Below, in pieces: positions 52,791-61,437 of a stretch of 64,000 bases of DNA. The notes beneath the pieces are model-generated. The model had not been told where the DNA came from and did not search any database. It saw only the letters and a list, made by a program, of their open reading frames with translations. A program made the translations under genes and the position numbers. The stretch comes from Faucicola sp902506215 (GTDB taxonomy: Bacteria > Pseudomonadota > Gammaproteobacteria > Pseudomonadales > Moraxellaceae), in NCBI GenBank assembly GCA_016888885.1, contig CP069437.1:372001-436000 (forward strand). Reading direction: 5' to 3'. Position 1 is the stretch's first letter; every line of letters begins with the position of its first letter.

Positions 52791-52982
52791 TTAGTATCGT
52801 CGTCTAAGTAACATATTCATGACTTGGCGGTAACTCCAAGCCGTGAATATAACAACAAGAGTGGCAACGATAATTTCATCTCTTTGTTGTGTGGTAATAG
52901 CTAACATATCCAAACTTGTTTGATACTCTTGCCAGTTTTGGCAAACATTATCAACAAGTTGAGTACAGACATAATTAGCCAT
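52791..52982 (-). CDS. 63-residue single-helix membrane protein, copy 3
   Basis: Product identical to that at 39419-39610. Confidence 0.68.
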   Translation of the reverse strand: MANYVCTQLVDNVCQNWQEYQTSLDMLAITTQQRDEIIVATLVVIFTAWSYRQVMNMLLRRRY

Positions 52983-52989
52983 GTTTGTT

Positions 52990-53184
52990 TTATTCCAAAT
53001 CGTAAATTTTGCTAAAGTCTATTTTGTGTTGTCCAAACTGTTCATAGGCTTTTATCTGTTCAGCTATGGATAATTTGGATAACGTACATCTATCAGTAAA
53101 ATCATTTCTAATGAACGCAAAGATTTGTTTATCAATTCTTTGCGCTATTAGGGCGTTTCTAGTTTGGTTTTGTGATTGGTGCAT
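52990..53184 (-). CDS. 64-residue protein of unknown function, copy 3
   Basis: Product identical to that at 39618-39812. Confidence 0.55.
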   Translation of the reverse strand: MHQSQNQTRNALIAQRIDKQIFAFIRNDFTDRCTLSKLSIAEQIKAYEQFGQHKIDFSKIYDLE

Positions 53185-53452
53185 TGGGTGCAGACTTCAC
53201 AGGGCGAACGGAATAAACTTGCATATAAGCACCGCCATTTTGATAACGTCCTTCGGTAAATTCAATTTCGACTTCTTCGGCATTTTCGGCACATTGTTGT
53301 AATACGGCCTTCATTTGCTCAACAGGCATAACACCAGGTTCAAGGCGAATAGAATAATTAACAGGAGTAAAAACAGTAGCATTAAAGCCAAGACCATTTT
53401 TACCTTCATAAGCAGTAGGTAAGATTTTTCGAGTATTAAAAGTTAATTGCAT
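53159..53452 (-). CDS. Probable ssDNA-binding protein (gene V-like), copy 3
   Basis: Product identical to that at 39787-40080. Confidence 0.62.
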   Translation of the reverse strand: MQLTFNTRKILPTAYEGKNGLGFNATVFTPVNYSIRLEPGVMPVEQMKAVLQQCAENAEEVEIEFTEGRYQNGGAYMQVYSVRPVKSAPNAPITKPN

Positions 53453-53468
53453 GTCATTTTCTCCTTAG

Positions 53469-54683
53469 TTAAGCCACAAATGATAAATGAGAATATTTAC
53501 TTGTGGGGGTGACATAGTTAGGGGGTAATTGTTGGTCAAAGTTAATTTCGACAAGCTGAACAAAGGGAATAACCTTACCGCGTTTGTCAGTGTGTAGGTT
53601 TTGTAGTGAAGCGCGAGAGATACCAGCGTCAACAAGTGCTTTTACTTGACGATGAAAAGCCGTATTGCTCATACGCTGTTTTGTTTCTTTCCAACCAATA
53701 TCACGCAATGAGCGATAAAACGACATGGCGTTATAGGCTTTGGTATTGGATACTTTGCCCGTAGGGGTTACGGTTCTAAGTTTCTCTATGAGTAGGTTTT
53801 CAACCTCAAAATCATTTTTGAATGTCATATCAGCACCTTTGAGCGTTTTAAATATCGGTTCAAAAGCCACGTTCCATAATTTTGTGAGAATATCGGGGCT
53901 TTGCCGTTGATGATTGATTAAGTCCCACAGATTCGAGGGATAGCCATTTTTGGTTAGGTAGGTTTTGCAAATACGCGCTTCAAAACGCACTACTGCGTTA
54001 CTGAAAGCTAATACATCATGCATGGCACAGATTAGAGATTTTGAGCGGACACAGCCTTTATCCGCTTGTTTTTGGATTTTCTGCATTTGGGATTGAACTT
54101 CCAAAAACTTGCCGTAGGCTTTGGCATTGATATAACGAGAATCAGCCGACCAAGTGACATAATTAGCAAACTTAACTTCTTTAGCTTTGCGGTGTCCAGC
54201 TTGCACATTAGCGAGATAATCTAAAACAGGTTGTACCATGTTCTGATGTGGCAATTTGCAAAAATAAGTCGTATCAAGATGCAATACTTCTGTATTAGCA
54301 AAGTCTAGGTACTTGCAAAGGCTAGGATATGCGGTAACAAGTAAGCCGAGCATTTCGACAGCACCCAAAGCAATATTATCGAATCCATAGACATTGTGAC
54401 CTTGCAACAGTTTAAGCGGTGAAGCCTTAATTTCAACGTATGGCATAGTGTTCATGCTGTCATGATAGAACTTGAAAGCCATGTCAGTGTAAGAACTGGG
54501 CAAAGACTCATAAGGGGTATAAATGTCACCCGTGACTATTTGCCCATTGTCATCTTTAGCGACATATCTTGTCGCACAGGGTAAGCCCAAATCTAGCAAA
54601 TCACCATTGAAATAATAGTGATTGCCTAGCTGTTTGGCATAGGTGGGAAAAACTGGTATGGCTAGGCGTAAATGGTCAAGCAT
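53469..54683 (-). CDS. Phage replication initiation protein (gene II/X family), copy 3
   Basis: Product identical to that at 40097-41311 (404 aa). Confidence 0.87.
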   Translation of the reverse strand: MLDHLRLAIPVFPTYAKQLGNHYYFNGDLLDLGLPCATRYVAKDDNGQIVTGDIYTPYESLPSSYTDMAFKFYHDSMNTMPYVEIKASPLKLLQGHNVYGFDNIALGAVEMLGLLVTAYPSLCKYLDFANTEVLHLDTTYFCKLPHQNMVQPVLDYLANVQAGHRKAKEVKFANYVTWSADSRYINAKAYGKFLEVQSQMQKIQKQADKGCVRSKSLICAMHDVLAFSNAVVRFEARICKTYLTKNGYPSNLWDLINHQRQSPDILTKLWNVAFEPIFKTLKGADMTFKNDFEVENLLIEKLRTVTPTGKVSNTKAYNAMSFYRSLRDIGWKETKQRMSNTAFHRQVKALVDAGISRASLQNLHTDKRGKVIPFVQLVEINFDQQLPPNYVTPTSKYSHLSFVA

Positions 54684-54814
54684 TAAAAACTCCTAGCCTT
54701 TTTCATTTTAGAGTGTCTAACAGTAAAGCGGATAGAAAATAAGAGCCGAAAAAGAATATAAAGCCCAATAAAAACAAGAAAAGGAGTTTTATATTGAATA
54801 AAAAAATCAACCAT
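54683..54814 (-). CDS. 43-residue single-helix membrane protein ahead of Rep, copy 3
   Basis: Same frame as 41311-41442. Confidence 0.62.
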   Translation of the reverse strand: MVDFFIQYKTPFLVFIGLYILFRLLFSIRFTVRHSKMKKARSF

Positions 54815-54815
54815 A

Positions 54816-55145
54816 TTAGACCCCCATCTCATCAACACATTGACGACAACGAGAACCAGCACCAACTAAGTAATCAGTAAAACAACCACATTCGGAACAG
54901 GTATAAACATCATCATAATCATTAGACACAGGCACACCATTAGAAAGGGGGTTTTGCTTTGGTGTGTCATTGGGGGTTTCCCCTGCCCCAGTGTTAGGGA
55001 CATTGGAAACAGGGGAAAAAGTTAAACCGAATTTCTTAATAGAAGAATTAACAATAGCGTTAAAAGCACTATTTTTTTCATCAATTGGTAAAAGAGCAAA
55101 TTCAGCAGAATATTTTATTTCGATAAGTGAATTAACTTTTGACAT
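54816..55145 (-). CDS. Zinc-ribbon-like protein, copy 3
   Basis: Product identical to that at 41444-41773 (109 aa). Confidence 0.65.
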   Translation of the reverse strand: MSKVNSLIEIKYSAEFALLPIDEKNSAFNAIVNSSIKKFGLTFSPVSNVPNTGAGETPNDTPKQNPLSNGVPVSNDYDDVYTCSECGCFTDYLVGAGSRCRQCVDEMGV

Positions 55146-55172
55146 TGGTAACACTCCCTAATGTGTTTTATT

Positions 55173-55269
55173 GTTTCATTGTGTCACTAACACATCAAGG
55201 ATTATAAATTACACTGTTTCACCGTGTCAATAACACAGATGATAAAATATTGTTTCAATGTACCAGTGA
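55173..55269. promoter_or_regulatory. Divergent phage control region with consensus promoter and operator repeats (copy 3)
   Basis: Same sequence as 41801-41897; minus-strand TTGACA at 55225-55230 and TATAAT at 55201-55206. Confidence 0.75.
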
Positions 55270-55277
55270 GGCAAAAA

Positions 55278-55475
55278 ATGGAATCTAAACAATATAGAGT
55301 GAAAGCCGTATTTTTTGACGAGCTAAAAGACAAAAGCTTTGATATTAAATATTCACTAAGAGAAGAAGTAACGGAAAGCGATATAATCAACGCCCTACTT
55401 CATAAGCACTTAAAAGAAATAAACGAAAAAGACGTACTAAACTACTTTAAAGACGTTTTGAAAAAAGAAATCTAA
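55278..55475 (+). CDS. Small probable phage repressor, copy 3
   Basis: Product identical to that at 41906-42103 (65 aa). Confidence 0.65.
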   Translation: MESKQYRVKAVFFDELKDKSFDIKYSLREEVTESDIINALLHKHLKEINEKDVLNYFKDVLKKEI

Positions 55476-55663
55476 TGGACTACCTTGCCCCACCCAATCG
55501 CATGATTATGCACATAGTAGTATTCTTTGCCGTCATTGGATTAGTCAAAACAATAGAACTACTGATTAACAGACCATTCTTTAACCTATGGTATCTGTTG
55601 ATATCAATGGCTGTCTTTTTATTTCAAAATTTCGAGCTATTCAAAACAGCAGTAAATTACTAA
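55475..55663 (+). CDS. 62-residue two-helix membrane protein, copy 3
   Basis: Product identical to that at 42103-42291. Confidence 0.65.
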   Translation: MDYLAPPNRMIMHIVVFFAVIGLVKTIELLINRPFFNLWYLLISMAVFLFQNFELFKTAVNY

Positions 55664-55665
55664 AC

Positions 55666-55754
55666 TTCGCATAATGTGCATTATGTGTAAATTCGTGGCG
55701 TGTTCGTGGCATGGTACACGCCACGAACTGAACATAACGCGGACATTATGCGAA
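55666..55754. repeat. attP-type hairpin of two inverted dif-like sites, junction of copy 3 and the remnant
   Basis: Same sequence as 42294-42382. Confidence 0.88.
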
Positions 55755-55821
55755 ATAAGATACTATGAAAATAAATTAGTTTTATTGCAAAGATTTTTTA
55801 TTCTTTCTTATTGAATTTTTT

Positions 55822-56061
55822 CTAAATATCCCGAATTCGGGACACAGGCACACCATTAGAAAGGGGGTTTTGCTTTGGTGTGTCATTGGGGGTTTCCCCT
55901 GCCCCAGTGTTAGGGACATTGGAAACAGGGGAAAAAGTTAAACCGAATTTCTTAATAGAAGAATTAACAATAGCGTTAAAAGCACTATTTTTTTCATCAA
56001 TTGGTAAAAGAGCAAATTCAGCAGAATATTTTATTTCGATAAGTGAATTAACTTTTGACAT
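55822..56061 (-). pseudogene. Zinc-ribbon-like protein truncated by the deletion, copy 4
   Basis: The first 74 or so residues match the full 109-residue protein up to NGVPVS; then the frame enters phage end sequence and adds RIRDI before a stop. The zinc-ribbon cysteines are all missing. The promoter and ribosome site are intact, so a 79-residue product could still be made. Confidence 0.85.
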
Positions 56062-56088
56062 TGGTAACACTCCCTAATGTGTTTTATT

Positions 56089-56185
56089 GTTTCATTGTGT
56101 CACTAACACATCAAGGATTATAAATTACACTGTTTCACCGTGTCAATAACACAGATGATAAAATATTGTTTCAATGTACCAGTGA
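56089..56185. promoter_or_regulatory. Phage control region retained in the remnant (copy 4)
   Basis: Same promoter and operator repeats as 41801-41897; minus-strand TTGACA at 56141-56146 and TATAAT at 56117-56122. Confidence 0.75.
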
Positions 56186-56193
56186 GGCAAAAA

Positions 56194-56391
56194 ATGGAAT
56201 CTAAACAATATAGAGTGAAAGCCGTATTTTTTGACGAGCTAAAAGACAAAAGCTTTGATATTAAATATTCACTAAGAGAAGAAGTAACGGAAAGCGATAT
56301 AATCAACGCCCTACTTCATAAGCACTTAAAAGAAATAAACGAAAAAGACGTACTAAACTACTTTAAAGACGTTTTGAAAAAAGAAATCTAA
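56194..56391 (+). CDS. Small probable phage repressor, copy 4 (intact)
   Basis: Product identical to that at 41906-42103, so the remnant still encodes the presumed immunity protein. Confidence 0.65.
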   Translation: MESKQYRVKAVFFDELKDKSFDIKYSLREEVTESDIINALLHKHLKEINEKDVLNYFKDVLKKEI

Positions 56392-56579
56392 TGGACTACC
56401 TTGCCCCACCCAATCGCATGATTATGCACATAGTAGTATTCTTTGCCGTCATTGGATTAGTCAAAACAATAGAACTACTGATTAACAGACCATTCTTTAA
56501 CCTATGGTATCTGTTGATATCAATGGCTGTCTTTTTATTTCAAAATTTCGAGCTATTCAAAACAGCAGTAAATTACTAA
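56391..56579 (+). CDS. 62-residue two-helix membrane protein, copy 4 (intact)
   Basis: Product identical to that at 42103-42291. Confidence 0.65.
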   Translation: MDYLAPPNRMIMHIVVFFAVIGLVKTIELLINRPFFNLWYLLISMAVFLFQNFELFKTAVNY

Positions 56580-56581
56580 AC

Positions 56582-56670
56582 TTCGCATAATGTGCATTAT
56601 GTGTAAATTCGTGGCGTGTTCGTGGCATGGTACACGCCACGAACTGAACATAACGCGGACATTATGCGAA
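56582..56670. repeat. Right boundary of the array: two inverted dif-like sites
   Basis: Same sequence as 42294-42382; the last bases (TTATGCGAAAT to 56672) are the XerC arm, after which sequence (AAAAGCTATCGG) is chromosomal and differs from the phage start (AAGATACTATG). Confidence 0.87.
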
Positions 56671-56835
56671 ATAAAAGCTATCGGCGTCAAAAATGGTATA
56701 TATGGCACAGTGATTAATTTAATGATGAAATGACAATTAGCAGCAAAACCATTTGCATTTATCAATCAATAATGAGTAGTATGCTCACTCAATTATTTAT
56801 TTATTGTTTATCATTAAAATCGCCAAGGATTTATC

Positions 56836-57768
56836 ATGATTGGATTTATTGCCCGTCACAGTACGATTTTTATGCCATTGTTTGGCGTGATTGGATTTAT
56901 ATTTCCTGACTTGTCGCATTTTGTCCTTGGGCTTCTGCCGCAGATTTTATTTTTCTTGATGTTTTTTACTTTGTTGGGCATTGACCAAACCCAGCTGATT
57001 AGGCGTATGACCACCCAATATGTTTGGGGGTTTGCTATATTCCAAAGTGCGCTGATGAGCTTAGCCATGACCTTGATTGCTTATTTACTGGGTGTGCGTG
57101 GTGATTTGTTGTTGGCTATCGCGGGTCTGTCAGCCACCGCACCGCTATTTGGCACGGGCGCTATTGTGAATGCAGTTGGTTTTGATGCACTGCTAGCCAT
57201 GGCAAAGACCATCACAGCCACGTTGGTCATGCCTGTTAGCTTACTGGTGATATTGTGGTTACTTGGCAGCAAGGATGCCCATTTAGACTTTGTCCTGTAT
57301 ATTAAGCGGTTGTTGATTTACATTATCGCGCCCATGATTTTGGCGGTCGCAGCACGCCAATATATTCCCCGTGATACGCTCAATACTTATTATCCAAAAA
57401 TTGCCAAGTTTAACATTATTCTACTGATGATGTTTCCGCTTGGATTGATGTCGGGCTTTAGACAGACCTTTGACACCAATCCCATGCAGGCGTTAAGCTT
57501 ATTTGGTTTGGGCGCTGCCTTGTCGTTAGTATTTTACTTTTCTGCCTATTTTTTATACCGCCGCTTTGGCTATGAAAACGCCATTATCTCTGCGCTGGCT
57601 TGCGGTGGTCGCAATGTGTTATTGGCGTATACCATCACCACGCCGTTTATGGGTGCGATGTTTTTACCGCTGATTGGCGCGTACCAATTACCTTCGTTTT
57701 GCTTACCGTTATTGGGTAAAAAAATGGTCAAATGGCATACTATCGACAGCCAAGCCAGCCTAAAATAA
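56836..57768 (+). CDS. Multi-pass membrane protein, transporter-like (possible bile acid:sodium symporter fold)
   Basis: A 310-residue protein with nine or ten hydrophobic segments. Segments such as LSATAPLFGTGAIVNAVGFDALLAM and ISALACGGRNVLLAYTITTPFMGAMFLPLIGAYQLPSFCLPLLG (about residues 253-296) recall BASS/AEC-type carriers with discontinuous helices. The family is not certain and the substrate is unknown. First host gene to the right of the dif array. Confidence 0.6.
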   Translation: MIGFIARHSTIFMPLFGVIGFIFPDLSHFVLGLLPQILFFLMFFTLLGIDQTQLIRRMTTQYVWGFAIFQSALMSLAMTLIAYLLGVRGDLLLAIAGLSATAPLFGTGAIVNAVGFDALLAMAKTITATLVMPVSLLVILWLLGSKDAHLDFVLYIKRLLIYIIAPMILAVAARQYIPRDTLNTYYPKIAKFNIILLMMFPLGLMSGFRQTFDTNPMQALSLFGLGAALSLVFYFSAYFLYRRFGYENAIISALACGGRNVLLAYTITTPFMGAMFLPLIGAYQLPSFCLPLLGKKMVKWHTIDSQASLK

Positions 57769-57793
57769 TGCAGATTCCCAATCCGTTTGATTT

Positions 57794-58261
57794 ATGCGTA
57801 TGCTAACGTTTCAACTTAATTCTCTGCCACAGTTATCATCACAAGCCTTGTATGGCATTTTTAAGGCGCGCTGTGAGGTGTTTGTTGTAGAGCAACATTG
57901 CGCCTATCCAGAAATTGATGATACCGACTTGGTGTGTTGGCATTTACAGGGTTTTATTAATAATAATCTGTTGTGTTATGCGCGGATTATCCCACCTGAT
58001 TATCATTATTTGGGTTATGCCGCGATTGGTCGCGTGTTAACGGTTGGCGATTTTCGGGGTCACCATTATGGGCGTGATTTGATGCAAAAAGCCATTGAAA
58101 TTTGCCAGCAATACTACCCTAGCCAGCCGATTTTTATCGCCGCTCAAACTTATCTGATCCACTTTTATCAAGCGCTCGGCTTTTGTATACAAGGTGACTG
58201 TTACCTTGAAGACGGCATTGAGCATGTCAATATGATATTGGAAGGCAAACATGATGCATAA
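57794..58261 (+). CDS. GNAT-family N-acetyltransferase (ElaA-like)
   Basis: A 155-residue protein with the ElaA pattern: LYGIFKARCEVFVVEQHCAYPEIDDTDL (about residues 18-45), IGRVLTVGDFRGHHYGRDLMQKAIEI (acetyl-CoA loop R-G-x-x-x-G) and YLIHFYQALGF. The acceptor substrate is unknown. Its end overlaps the thiE start by 11 bases, so the two are probably translated together. Confidence 0.83.
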   Translation: MRMLTFQLNSLPQLSSQALYGIFKARCEVFVVEQHCAYPEIDDTDLVCWHLQGFINNNLLCYARIIPPDYHYLGYAAIGRVLTVGDFRGHHYGRDLMQKAIEICQQYYPSQPIFIAAQTYLIHFYQALGFCIQGDCYLEDGIEHVNMILEGKHDA

Positions 58262-58901
58262 CCGTGCTGATTATCGGCTGTATTTGGTCACAGATCGCAA
58301 TTGCCTGCAACAGCAGACGCTTGAACAAGCTGTTGAACAAGCGATATTGGGCGGCGTGACATTGGTGCAGCTTCGAGAAAAAGCGATTACTAGCAAAGAG
58401 TTCTATGAGCGCGCGCTGCGTATCAAAGCGATTTGCCACCACTATAACGTGCCATTACTCATTAACGATCGTGTCGATATCGCCCTAGCAGTTGAGGCCG
58501 ATGGGGTGCATATCGGTCAAAGTGATTTGCCTTGTGGCGTGGTTCGGCAAATTTTAGGCAAAGATAAAATCATTGGGGTTTCCGCGCGCACCGCCCAGCA
58601 AGCCATCCAAGCGCAAGCAGACGGCGCAGACTATTTGGGCGTTGGCGCGATGTTTGCCACATCCACCAAGCAAGATGCCAAAACAGTTACCATAGCGAGC
58701 TTAACGCAAATACGGCAAGCGGTAACGCTTCCGATTGTCGCCATTGGTGGCATCAATCACACCACCCTGCCCGCCTTACAACAAGCGCTGCAAGCTGCCG
58801 ACACGTCTATTGACGGCGTGGCAGTCGTTTCTGCAATTTTGGGGCAAAAAGATGTCAAACTCGCCAGTGAACAGCTTAAAAAAATGATAAAAATCAAATA
58901 A
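58251..58901 (+). CDS. thiE: Thiamine-phosphate synthase
   Basis: Joins the thiazole and pyrimidine moieties to give thiamine phosphate. Motifs of the TIM barrel: LYLVTDRN, GVTLVQLREKAITSKEF, PLLINDRVDIALAVEADGVHIGQSDLP (read about residues 67-93), GADYLGVGAMFATSTKQDA and PIVAIGGINHTT. Length 216 is normal. GGAAGG lies just upstream of the double ATG. No other thi gene is adjacent. Confidence 0.93.
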   Translation: MMHNRADYRLYLVTDRNCLQQQTLEQAVEQAILGGVTLVQLREKAITSKEFYERALRIKAICHHYNVPLLINDRVDIALAVEADGVHIGQSDLPCGVVRQILGKDKIIGVSARTAQQAIQAQADGADYLGVGAMFATSTKQDAKTVTIASLTQIRQAVTLPIVAIGGINHTTLPALQQALQAADTSIDGVAVVSAILGQKDVKLASEQLKKMIKIK

Positions 58902-58910
58902 ATCAATCAC

Positions 58911-59813
58911 TTAGATTTTTATCAGCCTTAGCTGACTATCAAAACGCCTTGCTTGCTGGGTGATAGGGTCAATAAACGCGATGGATTTTGCCAACAGCTG
59001 CAAAGGCTTCGTAAAATCGCTACTGCCTTGGGTCTTGACAGTGGGATAAAAATTGTCATTTAACAGCGGCATACCTAAACTTGCCATATGCACCCGCAAC
59101 TGGTGTTTTTTACCCGTCACCGGGGTTAATCGGTATAAGCTAAACGCCCCGTTATTTTCAATCAATTCAATCATAGTGTGCGCATTTGGCTCACCTTGGG
59201 CGGTCTTTGTCAAAAAAAACGGCTCGCCACGCTCAAGTCTGGAACGGATGTGAAAAGGATAACTTAAATCGCTGCGAGTCGGTGCTATGGCATGGTAAGT
59301 TTTGTGTATGTGTCTATCGGCAAACAGCGCATGATAGCAAGCGCGGCTACTTGGATTAACCGATAGTAACATCACGCCTGCTGTGTCCTTATCCAACCGA
59401 TGCAAGGGTGAAATATCATTCACGGCTAACTGCTGTAAGTCTGGATGATTTCTTAATTTGGCTAGTAGGGTTTGGCTGACATAGTGACCTGACGGTGTAA
59501 CGGGTAAAAAATGCGGTTTATCGACCACCAGTAAATGTTCATCCAAATGAAGAATATTGGGCTCAAATGGAATGATAGGCTCATTTTCAACCTGCCTATA
59601 ATACAAGATAGTTTGCCCTGCCAAATAGGGTGAATCGTGTTTGAGCGGCTCACCACGCTCAAGGCTAATTAAACCGCTGTCAAATCGTCGTTGCCAGGTT
59701 GCCAAACTAATATGAGAAAAATGCGCTGCCAAATAATCGATAAGCCGCCCACCCACAAACGACTTATCATGGGGTAAATATAACTTACTGGGTTTTATGC
59801 CACGCTCTATCAT
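58911..59813 (-). CDS. RluA-family pseudouridine synthase
   Basis: Isomerises uridine in rRNA or tRNA. The catalytic motif is HRLDKDTAGVMLL with the active Asp (about residues 137-149), and TPVTGKKHQLRVHMASLGMPLLND is the conserved C-terminal segment. The N-terminus (RLIDYLAAHFSHISLATWQRRFDSG) resembles the S4-like RNA-binding portion of this family. Target base is not readable from sequence. It is convergent with thiE, nine bases apart. Confidence 0.88.
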   Translation of the reverse strand: MIERGIKPSKLYLPHDKSFVGGRLIDYLAAHFSHISLATWQRRFDSGLISLERGEPLKHDSPYLAGQTILYYRQVENEPIIPFEPNILHLDEHLLVVDKPHFLPVTPSGHYVSQTLLAKLRNHPDLQQLAVNDISPLHRLDKDTAGVMLLSVNPSSRACYHALFADRHIHKTYHAIAPTRSDLSYPFHIRSRLERGEPFFLTKTAQGEPNAHTMIELIENNGAFSLYRLTPVTGKKHQLRVHMASLGMPLLNDNFYPTVKTQGSSDFTKPLQLLAKSIAFIDPITQQARRFDSQLRLIKI

Positions 59814-59870
59814 GTTAAATCTATCATCTTAAAAAACCACTTTATCAATGCTGTTTTAGTTTACGCCCAT

Positions 59871-61412
59871 TTATTGGGTTAACAACAACTGCACAGTTAT
59901 CGCATGATTAATGCTTAACACATCATTGGGCAGCAAAACATCATGTCGGTTGATGGGTTGACCGTTTCGGGTAATGCTGATGTTGGGATCAATCTCATCA
60001 ATCAGCAGCTGTCCTTGAGATTCGACAATCGCAAAATACACGCCGCTGGCAAGCTTTAGGTCATTGGTGGCAAATAGACGTAAGGCATGCGCGATTTTCG
60101 CCTCGCGACTGGCAAACACAATCGGAAACTCGCGTACTTTTTGTTGGCGCTCCCCTAGCCCATCCACGGATTTTATGGTCAAAACAATCTGCTGTGGATT
60201 TTGGTTCAACTGCGGCAGTTTGCTTTGCGCTTGGCGTGGCGCAGTACTAGCAGTACTAAAAGCCGGCGGGCTTGCTGGGATATGATGATTTGAGTTTGGC
60301 TGATTCTGTGCCTGAGCCATGAATTTAACACCCAGTTTAATCTCATTGCTAAATACCTCACCTTTTTGCAAACGTGCGATATCAGTTGGCGTGGCTGGCA
60401 CTTTGGCTTTTAACCCAAATTGCGCTTCGTCCGACAAGCTTACCCCAATTGTGGCAAGCTTGGGTTTTAATACCTCATAGCCGTAAGATACCAAATCAAT
60501 GGCATCATGCGGGGTATGGGTGGGTTCATGGGCATGATTAAAACTGCTAAATAACTGCTCCACCATCGCAGTTGTCAGTCCATCATTGGATTTTAATGTG
60601 ATTTGAGTAATCACTTGGGATTTATCCACCCATTGTTTCGCCGCTGCCATAATCGCATCGGTCAATAAATCTTGGTACGGCTTGGCGGATTTTTGGATGT
60701 TTGGCAACACACTTACCATCGGATTGGGCGCAGCTGTTGCCGTTTGAATTGGTGGTTGCACCCTCGTAGGTTGTGGCTTATGTGGCATAGGCTCGGTATT
60801 GACCAGCGGCGACTGCATCGGCGCAACCGCAGGCACTGGATTGGGGATTAAAGGCGGTATTGTTGGTTGCACAGGTCTATGATAAGCTTGAGCAGGCTGT
60901 GGTTGTGGCGAAACAGGTATCGGGGCTGAAGGCGCTGGTTGACCGATAGGTTCAGGCAAGGTGATTGGGGCGCGTTCAGGGTAGTGTCCTGTAGCAGATT
61001 TTTCTTCGGCAAATCGTGGAATCAGTCGCCCTAATACGCTTTGATATAGATTGGGTTTTTCATCGTCTTCAAGCGCATAGCCATCAAGCCGTTGAATCAG
61101 TAAAATGACCGAATTATCTGCTTCGCTGGCTGTGTCGTCATCCGCTGTTTGGGCGGCATGGGTTTTAATCGGCAAGATATGAATATCAGGCATGGTGTAT
61201 TTGAGCGATTGGGTAAAGTGTCGGTAGCTTTCTGCCATTTTCTTATTGGAAGTGATATCAAAACTGGTCGGCACCGAGAGCTGAACGCTCACACGTTGTA
61301 AGTCATCAATGGCGGTAGTGTATAGGCTAAAGAAATTTTCCATTTCATCAAACACATCGCTTGGGTGTTTGTCGTCAATGATAAACCGGTGATTGGTGGT
61401 GATGTAAGCCAT
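59871..61412 (-). CDS. Proline-rich protein of unknown function, possible FHA-like C-terminus
   Basis: A 513-residue protein. Residues 1-145 form a first domain with no recognised motif; residues 165-240 are a Pro/Gln/Ala-rich linker; residues 245-330 are another domain (LLTDAIMAAAKQWVDKSQVITQI). The last 90 residues (FPIVFASREAKIAHALRLF, VYFAIVESQGQLLIDE, NISITRNGQPINRHDVLLPNDVLSINHAITVQLLL) look like a beta sandwich of FHA type, which would bind phosphothreonine; this is tentative. No signal or membrane segment. It lies 25 bp after the transpeptidase-like gene and is probably co-transcribed with it. Confidence 0.55.
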   Translation of the reverse strand: MAYITTNHRFIIDDKHPSDVFDEMENFFSLYTTAIDDLQRVSVQLSVPTSFDITSNKKMAESYRHFTQSLKYTMPDIHILPIKTHAAQTADDDTASEADNSVILLIQRLDGYALEDDEKPNLYQSVLGRLIPRFAEEKSATGHYPERAPITLPEPIGQPAPSAPIPVSPQPQPAQAYHRPVQPTIPPLIPNPVPAVAPMQSPLVNTEPMPHKPQPTRVQPPIQTATAAPNPMVSVLPNIQKSAKPYQDLLTDAIMAAAKQWVDKSQVITQITLKSNDGLTTAMVEQLFSSFNHAHEPTHTPHDAIDLVSYGYEVLKPKLATIGVSLSDEAQFGLKAKVPATPTDIARLQKGEVFSNEIKLGVKFMAQAQNQPNSNHHIPASPPAFSTASTAPRQAQSKLPQLNQNPQQIVLTIKSVDGLGERQQKVREFPIVFASREAKIAHALRLFATNDLKLASGVYFAIVESQGQLLIDEIDPNISITRNGQPINRHDVLLPNDVLSINHAITVQLLLTQ

Positions 61413-61437
61413 AATTTACTCTTAATGGTGAAATTTT

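Larger units (their letters stand above)
49071..55756 (-). mobile_element. Inovirus prophage copy 3 (6686 bp, complete)
   Basis: Same genes in the same order as copies 1 and 2. Its right neighbour is the 916-bp remnant. Confidence 0.92.
35699..56672 (-). mobile_element. Tandem array of inovirus prophages at dif: three full copies plus one 916-bp remnant
   Basis: Units run 35699-42384, 42385-49070, 49071-55756 (6686 bp each) and 55757-56672 (916 bp). Encoded proteins are identical between full copies and no base difference was seen where they were compared. Gene content (Rep, ssDNA-binding, coat, pIII, pVI, Zot) is that of a filamentous phage. There is no integrase or secretin gene. Each unit ends with paired inverted dif-like sequences, as expected from XerCD-mediated integration. 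A tandem array permits phage production by replication from one copy into the next, as known for CTXphi. Confidence 0.93.
55757..56672. mobile_element. Deleted inovirus copy 4 (916 bp): repressor-operator-att remnant
   Basis: The first 104 bp and the last 812 bp of a phage unit are joined at GACACAGGCACACCATTAGA (55841-55860). In a full unit this 20-mer occurs twice, at 35783-35802 and 41553-41572, exactly 5770 bp apart, so one recombination or slippage event removed 5770 bp. All replication, coat and assembly genes are lost. The unit keeps the palindrome TCCCGAATTCGGGA, the promoter/operators, the probable repressor, the two-helix membrane protein and the two-dif junction. Confidence 0.92.

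Noticed and set aside
35699..56672. Possible assembly artefact creating the tandem phage copies
   Set aside because: Not accepted because the fourth unit has a unique deletion junction and the outer borders are distinct chromosomal sequence, which a simple collapse or duplication error would not create. Exact copy number still needs long reads.
35699..56672. CRISPR array or other short-repeat locus
   Set aside because: The repetition is of whole 6.7-kb phage genomes; no short repeats with unique spacers are present.
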